The position numbers and the translations under genes are program-made. Below the pieces are notes generated by a model. That model searched no databases. It saw nothing but the letters and a program-made list of their open reading frames with translations, and was not told the origin of the DNA. Below, piece after piece: positions 27,521 through 36,566 of a stretch of DNA of 64,000 bases. The stretch comes from Thiohalobacter thiocyanaticus (GTDB lineage Bacteria > Pseudomonadota > Gammaproteobacteria > Thiohalobacterales > Thiohalobacteraceae). The number at the start of each line of letters is the position of its first letter. Within the stretch, counting starts at the first letter, position 1. The stretch covers positions 1,736,001 to 1,800,000 of the forward strand of contig NZ_AP018052.1 in NCBI RefSeq assembly GCF_002356355.1. The letters run 5' to 3'.

Positions 27521-28260
27521 CCGAGCAAACAGGCCATCCGGCACTCATCGACTACCCCGAGCGCGCGCGGGTGGGCCGGGTGGTGCCCAAGAATCGCATC
27601 GTGGTGTCTGGTGCGCCGGGTCGGCGCGTGCGCGATAAGCTCACCAGCCAGGTGGCCCGAATCACCTGGCAGTACAAGTTGGCACAGGAAACGCTGAACC
27701 TGAAGGGCAGCAAGGCAGTGCCGGAAATTCAGATATTCCGTGTAGCGCTGAAGCCGGCCGGTGTCACCGATGAGTTGCCGGTGGATGTGTTGAAGTGCAT
27801 CGACCGTGCTATTGGCTTTCCCATCATCTTTGAGCTGACCAGCAGCCGCGAGGACGGCGCAACCCGTGATGCTATCCGGGTAGCGGCCACCTACAAGCGG
27901 CCCAGTGAGGCCGATGCCAGCAAGTGGGTGCTTGACGACTACTTTGCCACTGACTGGCTTCCGGCGGACACACTCCGAACACCGCTGCCGGTGGCGCTGG
28001 ATTTGTCCCGGCTTTATGAGCAGCTTCTGCGCGAACTGCTCCCCATCCAGGCTCGGCCGGGCGAGTCTATGGTGGCCCTTATGGAGCGCCACAGCCGCAT
28101 TACAGCAAAGCAACGCGAGTGCCGGCGACTGGAAGCCCGCATTCAGCGGGAAAAACAATTCAACCGCAAGGTCGAGCTCAACCGCCAGCTACGGGCGTTG
28201 AAGGCGGAACTCGACACCTTGCGAGAAACGACCATCGAAGGAAATAAGCAACATGGCTGA
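27517..28260 (+). CDS. DUF4391 domain protein
   Basis: A 247-aa protein of the DUF4391 family, recognised from VPKNRI ... VRDKLTSQVARITWQYKLAQETLNL and the later PEIQIFRVALK and GFPIIFEL. The last 65 residues form a basic coiled coil (CRRLEARIQREKQFNRKVELNRQL). DUF4391 genes sit beside helicase and type III Mod/Res genes; their function is not established. Start and stop overlap the neighbours by 4 and 8 bases, which shows tight coupling. Confidence 0.85.
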   Translation: MTEQTGHPALIDYPERARVGRVVPKNRIVVSGAPGRRVRDKLTSQVARITWQYKLAQETLNLKGSKAVPEIQIFRVALKPAGVTDELPVDVLKCIDRAIGFPIIFELTSSREDGATRDAIRVAATYKRPSEADASKWVLDDYFATDWLPADTLRTPLPVALDLSRLYEQLLRELLPIQARPGESMVALMERHSRITAKQRECRRLEARIQREKQFNRKVELNRQLRALKAELDTLRETTIEGNKQHG

Positions 28261-30247
28261 AGAACCGACCCTCGACAAGCTGAAAATGCACAGCCCCGAT
28301 CTGAGTCAGGACAACATCGCCAAGATTCGCGAGCTGTTCCCCGGCTGCGTAACCGAGGCCCGGGACGAGGTGACCGGGAAGCTGCGTCTGGCGGTGGATT
28401 TTGATCACCTGCGTCAGGAACTGAGCGACCATATCGTGGAGGGGGGGCAGGAGCGGTATCGATTGGACTGGCCGGGGAAGCGAGAGGCGCTGGCGCTGGC
28501 GAATGCGCCGATTGACCAAGCGCTGCGGCCAGCTCCGGAGGAAAGTTTACAGTTCGAAGCCACCAAAAACTTGTTTGTTGAGGGCGACAACCTTACCGCG
28601 CTCAAGTTGATTCAGGACACCTATCTTGGGCAGATTAAGCTTATCTATATCGACCCACCCTATAACACGGGAAAAGACTTCCTCTATCGCGATAGCTTTG
28701 CTTCTGACCAGGTGACGCAGGAGCTTGCTGCAGGTGAGCGGAGCGAGGAGGGAGCCCGCTTGGTAGCAAATCCGGAAGGAAATGGGCGGTTTCACTCCAG
28801 CTGGCTGACGATGATGGCGCCGCGCCTAAGGCTAGCCCGGAACCTCCTGAAGCGCGATGGAGCCATTTTTGTTTCCTGCGACGAAGGTGAGCAGCCACGC
28901 CTGCGTTTGATTATGGACGAGATATTCGGCCAGGCCAACTTCGTGGCCGATATGGTATGGGCGGCTGGGCGAAAGAATGATTCGCGGCTTGTGTCAGTCT
29001 CTCACGAGTACATCGTTTGCTATGCGCGTGACGCGGAGTACCTACGGGAAAACAAAGTCGTATGGCGCCAACGCAAAAAGGGGCTGGATGAAATCTATGC
29101 TCAGTATGAGCGGCTGAAGCGGCGGCATGGCAACGATTACCAAGCGATGACTGAGGGATTGAAAGAATGGTATCGGCAGCTTGCGGATGGCCATCCCGCC
29201 AAGGCGCATAAGCACTATAGCAATATTGATAATCGTGGAATTTACTTTGCGGCTGATATCTCTTGGCCCGGTGGCGGCGGCCCCAAGTATGAGGTTATGC
29301 ATCCGGTTACCAAGCGACCTGTAAAAGTTCCAGCGCGGGGCTGGATGACGCCTGATTCTAATAAGATGGAAGAGTGGATTCGCGATAATAGGGTGCACTT
29401 CGGCGAAACCGAGGAGTCGGTACCCTGCATAAAGAAATACCTCAAGGACAGTGAGTACCAGACGCCTTACAGCGTGTTCTATCAGGACGGTCGGGCCGCT
29501 TCGAAACGCCTGCGCGCACTGATGGGGGGCGACCTGTTTAACTTCCCCAAGGATGAACTGGTGCTACAAGAAGTCATCGAGATGATGACTGAGGGAGATG
29601 ACATCATTCTGGATTTCTTTGCCGGCTCTTCAACTACAGCCCATTCAGTCATGCTTCAGAACGCCGCCGACGGTGGCAACCGCAGGTTCATCATGGTTCA
29701 GCTCGATGAGACCGCGGACGATAAGTCTGAAGCATACAAAGCCGGCTTCAAGACCATTCCCGAGGTCAGCCGCGAACGCATCCGCCGCGCCGGCAAGAGA
29801 ATAATTGAGGGCGGCGACTGCCACGCCGACTGGAACCGCGATGTCGGCTTCCGGGTGCTCAAGATAGATACCTCCAACATGAAGGACGTCTACTATCGCC
29901 CCGACGAGCTGAAGCAGTCCGACCTGCTCGATATGGTCGATAACGTGAAGGAGGACCGCACCGCCGAGGACCTGCTGTTCCAGGTCTTGGTTGATTGGGG
30001 CGTGGACCTGACGCTGCCCGTTCGCCGGGAGACGGTGCAGGGCAAGACCGTATTCTTCGTCGACGACAACGCCCTGGTCGCCTGCTTTGACCAGGGCGTC
30101 ACGGAAGAACTGGTGAAAGAACTGGCCGGCCACGAGCCCCTGCGCGTGGTCTTCCGCGACAACGGTTTCGTCTCGGACGCAGTCAAGATCAATGTGGAGC
30201 AGGTCTTCCGCCAGCTCTCGCCCACTACCGAAGTCAAGTCGATTTGA
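28253..30247 (+). CDS. mod: Type III restriction-modification methyltransferase (Mod)
   Basis: A 664-aa N6-adenine DNA methyltransferase of the beta class: the catalytic motif [14 protein letters not shown] comes first (about 134-145) and the AdoMet motif [14 protein letters not shown] later (about 448-460). The central part (about 200-400) is the target-recognition region and is notably less GC-rich than its flanks, a common sign of exchange of specificity domains. It gives sequence specificity and protects host DNA. It pairs with the Res gene 19 bases downstream. Confidence 0.94.
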   Translation: MAEEPTLDKLKMHSPDLSQDNIAKIRELFPGCVTEARDEVTGKLRLAVDFDHLRQELSDHIVEGGQERYRLDWPGKREALALANAPIDQALRPAPEESLQFEATKNLFVEGDNLTALKLIQDTYLGQIKLIYIDPPYNTGKDFLYRDSFASDQVTQELAAGERSEEGARLVANPEGNGRFHSSWLTMMAPRLRLARNLLKRDGAIFVSCDEGEQPRLRLIMDEIFGQANFVADMVWAAGRKNDSRLVSVSHEYIVCYARDAEYLRENKVVWRQRKKGLDEIYAQYERLKRRHGNDYQAMTEGLKEWYRQLADGHPAKAHKHYSNIDNRGIYFAADISWPGGGGPKYEVMHPVTKRPVKVPARGWMTPDSNKMEEWIRDNRVHFGETEESVPCIKKYLKDSEYQTPYSVFYQDGRAASKRLRALMGGDLFNFPKDELVLQEVIEMMTEGDDIILDFFAGSSTTAHSVMLQNAADGGNRRFIMVQLDETADDKSEAYKAGFKTIPEVSRERIRRAGKRIIEGGDCHADWNRDVGFRVLKIDTSNMKDVYYRPDELKQSDLLDMVDNVKEDRTAEDLLFQVLVDWGVDLTLPVRRETVQGKTVFFVDDNALVACFDQGVTEELVKELAGHEPLRVVFRDNGFVSDAVKINVEQVFRQLSPTTEVKSI

Positions 30248-30266
30248 GGGCGGCGAGGGAATAATT

Positions 30267-33200
30267 ATGAAGTTTAAGTTCAAGGTCCAGCCCTACCAGA
30301 CCAACGCCGTTAACGATGTGGTGGGCTGTTTCGCCGGCCAGCCCATGACGTCGGGGTTGAGCTACCGCATCGACCCGGGCCGCACGGCGCAGGCGAGCGC
30401 CTTCGAGGAAGGGTTCAAGAATGCCGATATTGCGCTGTCCGAGGCACAAATTCTGGAGAACATCCAGAAGGTCCAGCGGCGGCAGAACCTGTCGGTATCG
30501 TCGTCCTTGACCGATTTCACGACCTTCAACAAAAAGGGCGAGCGAGTGGCGGCGCCAGCGGCCTACAAGAAGGACGCGCTGGCCGCCACTCGCGTTCATC
30601 TCGATGTGGAGATGGAGACCGGCACGGGGAAGACCTACTGCTACATCAAGTCCATTTTCGAGATGAACAAGAGCTATGGCTGGTCGAAGTTCATCATCAT
30701 AGTACCGTCGATCGCCATTCGTGAAGGGGTGTACAAGTCCTTCCAGGTGACCGCCGAGCATTTTACCGAGAGCTACGGCAAGAAGGCGCGATTCTTCATC
30801 TACAACTCCAAGCGCCTGCATGAGGTGGAGAGCTTCTCCTCGGATGCCGGGATCAACGTGATGATCATGAACATCCAGGCGTTCAACGCGCGCGGCAAGG
30901 ACAACCGCCGGATCTACGATGAGCTGGACGACTTCCAGTCGCGCAAGCCCATTGATGTGATCGCCTCCAACCGCCCGATCCTCATTCTGGATGAGCCCCA
31001 GAAAATGGAGGGCAAGGCCACCATGGAGGCCCTGCCCAAGTTCAAGCCGCTGTTCATCCTGCGCTACTCGGCCACACACCGCGCCCAGCATAACCGTGTG
31101 CACCGGCTGGACGCCCTCGATGCCTACAACCAAAAGCTGGTGAAGAAAATCGCGGTGCGGGGCATTCAGACTCGTGGCCTGGCCGGGACCAATGCCTACC
31201 TCTATCTGGAGGGCATCGACATCTCGAAGAAGGCCCCCGTGGCCCGTGTCGAGCTGGAAGTGAAACTGAAGTCGGGCGAGATCAAGCGGCAGCTGCGCCG
31301 ACTGGAATTCCGTGATGACCTGTTCGTCGAATCGGGCGAACTGGATCAGTACCGGGGATTCACCATCAGCCAGATCGATGCGGTCAACGATACGGTGGAG
31401 TTCACCAATGGCGCTGTATTGAAGGCCGGCGAGGCCAGCGGCGATGTCACCGAGCGCGACATCCGGCGCATCCAGATCCGCGAGACCATCAAGGCGCACC
31501 TGGACAAGGAAAAGCAGCTCTTCGCCCAGGGCATCAAGGTGCTGTCGTTGTTCTTTATCGATGAGGTGGCCAAGTACCGCGACTATGACCAGGCCGATGA
31601 GAAAGGTGAGTACGCCCGGGTCTTCGAGGAGGAGTACGCCCTGCTCAAGGATGAGTATCTGTCGGAGCTGACGATCGACAACGAAACGTATCGGAAGTAC
31701 CTGGATAACATCGAACCGGGCAGCACGCACAACGGCTACTTCTCGATCGACAAGAAAACCAACCGGCTCAAGGACCCGGCGGTCGGCGCTCGCTCGGTCG
31801 ATTCCGATGATGTTGACGCCTACGACCTGATCCTGAAGGACAAGGAACGCCTGCTGGACTTTGCCGAGCCGACCCGGTTCATCTTCTCCCATTCCGCGTT
31901 GCGCGAGGGCTGGGACAATCCAAACGTGTTCGTCATGTGCATGCTCAAGCACAGCGACAACACCATTTCCCGTCGCCAGGAAGTTGGCCGGGGGCTGCGC
32001 CTGAGCGTCGACCAGCACGGCGATCGTATGGACCATCCGGCCGTTGTGCACGACATCAATGTGCTGACGGTGGTGGCGAGCGAAAGCTACAAGGACTTTG
32101 TGGCGGGACTGCAGCAAGAGATTTCGGAGACTTTGTCATCGCGTCCGCGCCAGGCGACGGAAGCCTATTTTACGGGTAAGACGATTACCACGGACCAGGG
32201 AACGACCGAAGTAACCGCCGCGATGGCGAAGCAGATCTATCGCTATCTTCTGAAGAATGACTACACGGACGATGCCGACCATATCGTCAGTGCCTACCAT
32301 GATGCCAAGGCCGCCGGGACGCTTGCGGAGCTGCCCGAAGAGCTGAAGCCCCACGCGGAGCAGGTCTTCCAACTGATCGACAGCGTGTTCAGCGACGCGC
32401 AAATTCCGAAGGTGGATGACGGGCGTAAACCCAAAACCAACCCTCTCAATACGAACTTCGAGAAGAAAGAGTTCCAGGAGCTGTGGGCGCGGATCAATCG
32501 CAAGGCGGTGTACCGGGTCGAGTTCGATTCAGCGGAACTGATCAGGAAGTGCGTCAGTGCGCTGGACAAGGAGCTGCGCGTCACCCCTCTACAATACACC
32601 GTGCAGGCAGGTGTTCAGAACGATGGCTTGACTGATGAGCAGCTGCGGCGTGGTGACGGATTTGAGGTGCAAGAGACCACGACCGAGTACGGAGACTCAA
32701 TTCATTCTGTCGTGAGGTACGACCTGATCGGCAAAGTTGCAGCGAATGCGGAGCTCACTCGAGACACGGCCGCGACGATCCTGGGCCGGATTCAGACCGC
32801 AGTGTTCGGACAGTTCAAACAAAACCCCGAACAGTTTATTTCCGAGGCCTCGCGTATCATTGCTGAGCAGAAGGCATCCATGGTTATCGAACGTTTGGCC
32901 TACGATGAGGTGGATGAGCGCTATGACGCTGACATCTTTACCGCTAACCAGACCGCGCAGGACTTTTCGCGCGCTACGGCGAAACTCAAGAACCACGTCT
33001 ACGACTACGCGATCACGGACTCTGACGTGGAAAGGGAATTCGTCAAAGAGCTGGATACGAGTAGCGAAGTCGTCGTCTACGCCAAGCTGCCGCGCGGCTT
33101 TCTGATTCCAACCCCGGTCGGTGATTACAACCCAGATTGGGCCATATCCTTCAAGGCCGGCACTGTGAGGCACATCTACTTTGTGGCAGAGACTAAGGGG

Positions 33201-33368
33201 ACGATGTCCTCGATGAAGCTGCGTGAGATCGAGAAAACGAAGATCGAATGCGCCCGTAAATTCTTCACCGAAATCAGTCAGAGGATCACTGAAGACCGCG
33301 TCAAGTATGACGTCGTCACGGATTACGCAAGGCTGATGGATGTGGTTGGACGGGTTGCCAGTACCTGA
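30267..33368 (+). CDS. res: Type III restriction enzyme Res subunit
   Basis: A 1033-aa helicase-nuclease. Walker [11 protein letters not shown] lies at about 117-126, motif II is DEPQ (about 240) and motif VI is in [12 protein letters not shown]. The C-terminal endonuclease has PDWAI and, about 20 residues later, ETK, the PD-(D/E)xK core, so the nuclease looks intact. The ATG at 30267 follows GAGGGA. Type III Res cuts unmodified DNA after ATP-driven communication between two sites. Confidence 0.94.
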   Translation: MKFKFKVQPYQTNAVNDVVGCFAGQPMTSGLSYRIDPGRTAQASAFEEGFKNADIALSEAQILENIQKVQRRQNLSVSSSLTDFTTFNKKGERVAAPAAYKKDALAATRVHLDVEMETGTGKTYCYIKSIFEMNKSYGWSKFIIIVPSIAIREGVYKSFQVTAEHFTESYGKKARFFIYNSKRLHEVESFSSDAGINVMIMNIQAFNARGKDNRRIYDELDDFQSRKPIDVIASNRPILILDEPQKMEGKATMEALPKFKPLFILRYSATHRAQHNRVHRLDALDAYNQKLVKKIAVRGIQTRGLAGTNAYLYLEGIDISKKAPVARVELEVKLKSGEIKRQLRRLEFRDDLFVESGELDQYRGFTISQIDAVNDTVEFTNGAVLKAGEASGDVTERDIRRIQIRETIKAHLDKEKQLFAQGIKVLSLFFIDEVAKYRDYDQADEKGEYARVFEEEYALLKDEYLSELTIDNETYRKYLDNIEPGSTHNGYFSIDKKTNRLKDPAVGARSVDSDDVDAYDLILKDKERLLDFAEPTRFIFSHSALREGWDNPNVFVMCMLKHSDNTISRRQEVGRGLRLSVDQHGDRMDHPAVVHDINVLTVVASESYKDFVAGLQQEISETLSSRPRQATEAYFTGKTITTDQGTTEVTAAMAKQIYRYLLKNDYTDDADHIVSAYHDAKAAGTLAELPEELKPHAEQVFQLIDSVFSDAQIPKVDDGRKPKTNPLNTNFEKKEFQELWARINRKAVYRVEFDSAELIRKCVSALDKELRVTPLQYTVQAGVQNDGLTDEQLRRGDGFEVQETTTEYGDSIHSVVRYDLIGKVAANAELTRDTAATILGRIQTAVFGQFKQNPEQFISEASRIIAEQKASMVIERLAYDEVDERYDADIFTANQTAQDFSRATAKLKNHVYDYAITDSDVEREFVKELDTSSEVVVYAKLPRGFLIPTPVGDYNPDWAISFKAGTVRHIYFVAETKGTMSSMKLREIEKTKIECARKFFTEISQRITEDRVKYDVVTDYARLMDVVGRVAST

Positions 33369-33746
33369 TCGAGGGTTTCGCTTCGCCGGTGAACGGAACC
33401 TCCGTCCGATCCGGCATCGAACATTCAGTTGCCCGGCGCACAGATCATCAGGCCGGGGTTAAGGGCTTCGGACCGCCCGTCACGCCGCTTGCAAGCTACG
33501 CGGCAAGCGCCGCGCCGGGCTGCGTCGTGCCAGGATTCGGGGCCGCCAGACTGCCTCCGCAAGCTCCGGCAGACTGGCTCCGTGGCTTCGTTCGACGCCT
33601 GGCCCCTTCGTTCCCGCCCGCACTCCGCCACGGCACCCTTCGCCCCAAAAGACGGGGCCAAGGGCTTGCGGCTCCGCAGCGGGCTGCGCCGTGCCGGGAT
33701 TTACCGCTGCCGGATGCTTTGCAACCGGCTCGGTGGCTTCGGTCAG

Positions 33747-33785
33747 CGTTGGTTCCCTTCGTTGGTTCCCTTCGTTGGTTCCCTT
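33747..33785. repeat. Three tandem copies of a 13-base repeat
   Basis: CGTTGGTTCCCTT is repeated exactly three times head to tail, followed by a partial fourth copy (CGTTG). Confidence 0.9.
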
Positions 33786-33938
33786 CGTTGCCGCTTGCGC
33801 GGTGGCACTGGCAGGCCCGGCATTCGCCCGGCCTGCCGCGCCCCCGCACGGCGCTGCGCTTTCCCGCCCGCAATTATCTCAGGCTTCGGTAAAGGTTCGG
33901 TGCGCCCTGCCCAGCCAGGGTCGGTGTCGGCAACTGAA

Positions 33939-34007
33939 CATAATGCTGGGAATTATGCGCAGCACAAAAGGCGTGCTGTCCGCTTCGCCGCATAATTTGC
34001 ATTATGT
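33939..34007. other. Nested inverted repeats resembling recombinase sites
   Basis: The outer pair is ACATAATGC (33939-33947) and GCATTATGT (33999-34007); the inner pair is ATTATGCG (33952-33959) and CGCATAAT (33989-33996). The right part reads CGCATAA-N6-TTATGTG, close to the arm/spacer plan of XerCD dif sites. It could be a recombination site or an operator. Confidence 0.55.
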
Positions 34008-34083
34008 GTAAGTTGCCTCCGCCTGTTCTTGACCCCCCGCCCGCCTGCCCGTCCGCCCCCAAGGGGCTCCCTGGGGGCTTCGC

Positions 34084-35301
34084 TCAGGCGCTCTGATTCA
34101 TCGGAATGACTTCGGCGCCGGCTTTCAGCTTGTCGAGGTAGTCCGCCCACTTCTGCATCATCTTCCGCCGCTCCCGTAGGTGGGCCGTGCGGTTGTAGGC
34201 GCGTCCGTTCGGATCGCGCACGGCGTGGGCGAGCTGGTGCTCGATGAAGTCAGGCCGAAAGCCCAGTACTTCATCCAGGATGGTACGCGCCATCGCCCGG
34301 AAGCCGTGGCCGCTCATTTCTTCCTTGCTGATTCCCATGCGTCGCATGGCTGCGAGGATGGCGTTATCGCTCATGGGCTTGTCGCCCCTGGGATTCCGGG
34401 CGCTGGGGAAAACGTATCGGCCGTTGCCTGTGAGGGGATGCAGCTCGCGGAGGATGTCCATGGCCTGGCGGGAGAGGGGGACGATATGCGGTGTATTGGT
34501 CTTCTTCACCGTATAGCGCCACTCCGCTGCATCCAGATCGATGTCGGCCCATTCGGCATGGCGCAGTTCGCCGGGGCGGACGAACACCAGCGGCGCAAGG
34601 CGCAGGGCGCAGCGCACGGGGAGGGTGCCTTCATACCCATCCAGAGCGCGTAATACCTCGGCTACTTTCTTGGGCTCGGTGACGGAGGCGAAATGCGTTC
34701 CCTTGACCGGTGGCAACGCGCCGCGCAGATCGCCGGTGGGGTCACGTTCGGCCCGGCCGGTCGCCACGGCATAGCGGAACACCTGGCCACAATTGCCAAG
34801 GGCACGATGCGCGGTTTCCAGGGCGCCGCGCTGCTCAATTCGACGAATGACTTCCAGCAGTTGCGGGGCGGTGATGTCGGCGACGGGCTTGCCGCCGAGC
34901 CACGGGAAGATGTCGCGCTCCAGGCGGCGGATGATTCGGTCGCCGTGATTGGCTGACCAGTTGGGGGAGTGCTTGGCGTACCATTCGCGGGCGACCGCCT
35001 CGAAGCTGTTGGCCGCTCGCTCCACCTTCGCGGCCTTGGTGGCCTTGCGGTTTTCGCTGGGGTCGATGTCATTGGCCAGCAGCTTGCGCGCCTCGTCCCG
35101 CCGATCACGGGCATCCTTCAGGGATACATCGGGATAGACACCCAGGGAGAGCCGCTTCTCCTTGCCCCCATATCGGTACTTCAGCCGCCACCACTTGCCC
35201 CCGCTGGGGGCAACTTCCAGATACAGCCCGCCGCCGTCAAAGAGCTTCCGGGCCTTATCGCCGGCTTTGGCGTTGCGGATGGCGGTATCGGTGAGGGGCA
35301 T
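34084..35301 (-). CDS. int: Tyrosine integrase, P4 type
   Basis: A 405-aa site-specific recombinase. The DUF4102 arm-binding domain (about 3-90, LTDTAIRNAKAGDKARKLFDG, KRLSLGVYPDVSLKDAR) is followed by the catalytic domain with R242, H332-x2-R335, H359 and nucleophile Y369. ATG 35301 is the natural start of the family; an open frame runs 42 codons further, into the tmRNA terminator. It is placed 164 bases from the tmRNA 3' end, the expected position for an integrase whose target is that gene. Genes that restore excision (AlpA) lie 12.3 kb away. Confidence 0.95.
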   Translation of the reverse strand: MPLTDTAIRNAKAGDKARKLFDGGGLYLEVAPSGGKWWRLKYRYGGKEKRLSLGVYPDVSLKDARDRRDEARKLLANDIDPSENRKATKAAKVERAANSFEAVAREWYAKHSPNWSANHGDRIIRRLERDIFPWLGGKPVADITAPQLLEVIRRIEQRGALETAHRALGNCGQVFRYAVATGRAERDPTGDLRGALPPVKGTHFASVTEPKKVAEVLRALDGYEGTLPVRCALRLAPLVFVRPGELRHAEWADIDLDAAEWRYTVKKTNTPHIVPLSRQAMDILRELHPLTGNGRYVFPSARNPRGDKPMSDNAILAAMRRMGISKEEMSGHGFRAMARTILDEVLGFRPDFIEHQLAHAVRDPNGRAYNRTAHLRERRKMMQKWADYLDKLKAGAEVIPMNQSA

Positions 35302-35330
35302 GGGGGCAACTCCCTGTGCTTGTTGTGCTG

Positions 35331-35360
35331 TTGCCCCTAATGCTGCCCCCAGTTGCCCCC
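35331..35360. repeat. TGCCCC repeats near the right island end
   Basis: TTGCCCC (35331-35337), CTGCCCCC (35343-35350) and TTGCCCCC (35353-35360) lie in tandem upstream of int, with an inverted copy GGGGGCAAC at 35302-35310. The same TGCCCCC motif occurs twice inside the left end (16949-16968). They are plausible arm-type integrase binding sites. Confidence 0.5.
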
Positions 35361-35426
35361 GGATGTCAATGGATGCTGTAGGGCCTCCATGGACCGGAAT
35401 TGCAGGTAATTCGTTGAAATCAGGCA

Positions 35427-35453
35427 ATAAAAAAGCCGTCCTAGGACGGCTTT
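35427..35453 (-). terminator. tmRNA terminator
   Basis: AAAGCCGTCCTAGGACGGCTTT is a perfect palindrome of 22 bases followed on the minus strand by TTTA. It starts 12 bases after the tmRNA 3' end. Confidence 0.9.
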
Positions 35454-35464
35454 GGATGTTGAAT

Positions 35465-35856
35465 TGGTGGAGGCGGCGAGAATCGAACTCGCGTCCGCAG
35501 GTCCTCCGCCATCGGCTCTACATGCTTATCCGCGCCTTTGTATTTAACTGCCGGCTACCCGACGGGCAGGGAAGACCAACAGCGATTCCGGTTGGAGTTT
35601 AACGAATCTGCCCCGGACGAGCTTCATCGCGATCCTGTGAGAATCGACGCCTGAATGTCCCGTCTACCCGAAGGTATAAAGGACTCTGGACGCACAGGCA
35701 CGGCTCCAGTCAGACGGCATTCTACCGGTTTTTAAGCGGCGAGTGCGTAGTTGTCGTCGTTGGCAACTATGATTGTACAGATGGATTTACGAGGGAATCT
35801 GTATCCTCGGCATGCACCTCAGGTTTTGTAACCCACGTCGAAACCAGGTCGCCCCC
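35465..35856 (-). ncRNA. ssrA: Transfer-messenger RNA (tmRNA)
   Basis: A 392-base tmRNA. The 5' end GGGGGCGACCTGGTTTCGACG and 3' end with TTCGATTC and CGCCTCCACCA form the tRNA-Ala-like half; the acceptor stem includes the G3-U pair used by alanyl-tRNA synthetase. The tag frame (35732-35764) encodes ANDDNYALAA followed by TAA, one residue different from the Escherichia coli tag. It rescues stalled ribosomes with SmpB, whose gene is just upstream. The island integrase targets its 3' end. Confidence 0.97.
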
Positions 35857-35876
35857 GATTTCGGTGTGTCTTCCCT

Positions 35877-35905
35877 AATATGCGGCCAATCAGCGGGTTT
35901 TTCAA
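35877..35905 (-). promoter_or_regulatory. Sigma-70 promoter of ssrA
   Basis: On the minus strand TTGAAA, 17 bases, then CATATT, about 20 bases upstream of the mature tmRNA 5' end. Confidence 0.65.
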
Positions 35906-35959
35906 GGCCGGATCTGCCGCATTCAGAACATAAGACAGGGGTTTGCCGGGAAAGTTCCC

Positions 35960-36448
35960 TTACCTGGCACCGGATTTCATGATCCGCTGCTTCTCCCGGG
36001 CCCAGTCGCGCTCCTTGATGGCGGCGCGCTTGTCGTGGGCCTTCTTGCCCTTGGCCAGGCCGATCTCCAGCTTGGCCCGGCCGCGCTTCCAGTACATGGC
36101 CAGCGGTATCAGGGCGTAGCCCTTGCGCTCCACGGCGCCGATCAGCTTGTCCAGTTCCTCGCGGTGCAGCAGCAGCTTGCGGGTGCGGGTGGGATCCGGA
36201 TGGATGTGGGTGGAGGCGGTCAGCAGCGGGGTGATCAGGCAGCCGAAGAGAAAGGCCTCGCCGTCCTTGACGATGACATAGCTCTCGGTCAGCTGCACCT
36301 TGCCGGCACGCAGGCTCTTGACCTCCCAGCCCTCCAGGGCCAGGCCGGCCTCGAAGCGCTCCTCGATGTGATAGTCGTGGCGCGCCTTCTTGTTCAGGGC
36401 GATGGTGCTGCCGCCGCTGCCTGTTTTGTTGGATTTACTCTTGGCCAT
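35960..36448 (-). CDS. smpB: SsrA-binding protein
   Basis: A 162-aa RNA-binding protein that carries tmRNA to stalled ribosomes. [34 protein letters not shown] and the C-terminal [19 protein letters not shown] tail are diagnostic. ATG 36448 gives the usual MAKSKSNK start; a further in-frame ATG exists at 36457. It is followed closely by ssrA on the same strand, the usual functional pairing. Confidence 0.96.
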   Translation of the reverse strand: MAKSKSNKTGSGGSTIALNKKARHDYHIEERFEAGLALEGWEVKSLRAGKVQLTESYVIVKDGEAFLFGCLITPLLTASTHIHPDPTRTRKLLLHREELDKLIGAVERKGYALIPLAMYWKRGRAKLEIGLAKGKKAHDKRAAIKERDWAREKQRIMKSGAR

Positions 36449-36566
36449 GACGCGCATTATACGGGCAGGCGCGGGCGCCGGCCATGAGAATCATAGCCCG
36501 GTCTATTGTGTAAGCGGCCGTTTTTCCGGACAATTGCCGGAAACAATACATCCAAGGGGGAAGTCC

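Larger units (their letters stand above)
33369..34083. other. 715-base non-coding region with repeats
   Basis: No credible gene; the open frames are Arg/Pro/Ala-rich and have no ribosome sites. It contains a 13-base tandem repeat (33747-33785), palindrome-rich sequence near 33936-34008 and multiple short GC-rich repeats such as GGCTTCGG. It separates the restriction operon from the opposing integrase gene. Confidence 0.6.
16868..35479. mobile_element. Integrated genomic island (satellite-like) in ssrA
   Basis: About 18.6 kb between the tmRNA gene and a degraded copy of its 3' end. It carries a P4-type tyrosine integrase that starts next to the tmRNA, an AlpA-type regulator, toprim primase and DUF3987 replication genes, several unknown proteins of kinds found mostly in integrated elements, and a type III restriction-modification operon. 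Codon-rich housekeeping order resumes at both sides. No capsid, portal, terminase or conjugation genes are visible, which suits a phage satellite (PICI-like) or a simple integrative element. Confidence 0.75.

Noticed and set aside
27391-28158. A minus-strand 255-aa frame over the DUF4391 gene
   Set aside because: Opposite a gene that overlaps both neighbours in a coupled operon; no motif.
24248-33368. A BREX, DISARM or Mokosh system
   Set aside because: There is no pglZ, brxC, drmA/drmB or DUF1998 gene, and the helicase is an SNF2-type SF2 enzyme rather than an SF1 one; Mod and Res are plainly type III.
33747-33785. A CRISPR array
   Set aside because: The repeat is only 13 bases and has no spacers; no cas genes are in the window.
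33389-33995. Several open frames between res and int
   Set aside because: They overlap one another, have Arg/Pro/Ala-rich products and no ribosome sites; the region looks non-coding.
35302-35427. A longer integrase start at 35427
   Set aside because: It would run into the tmRNA terminator, and family members begin at MPLTDTAIRN.
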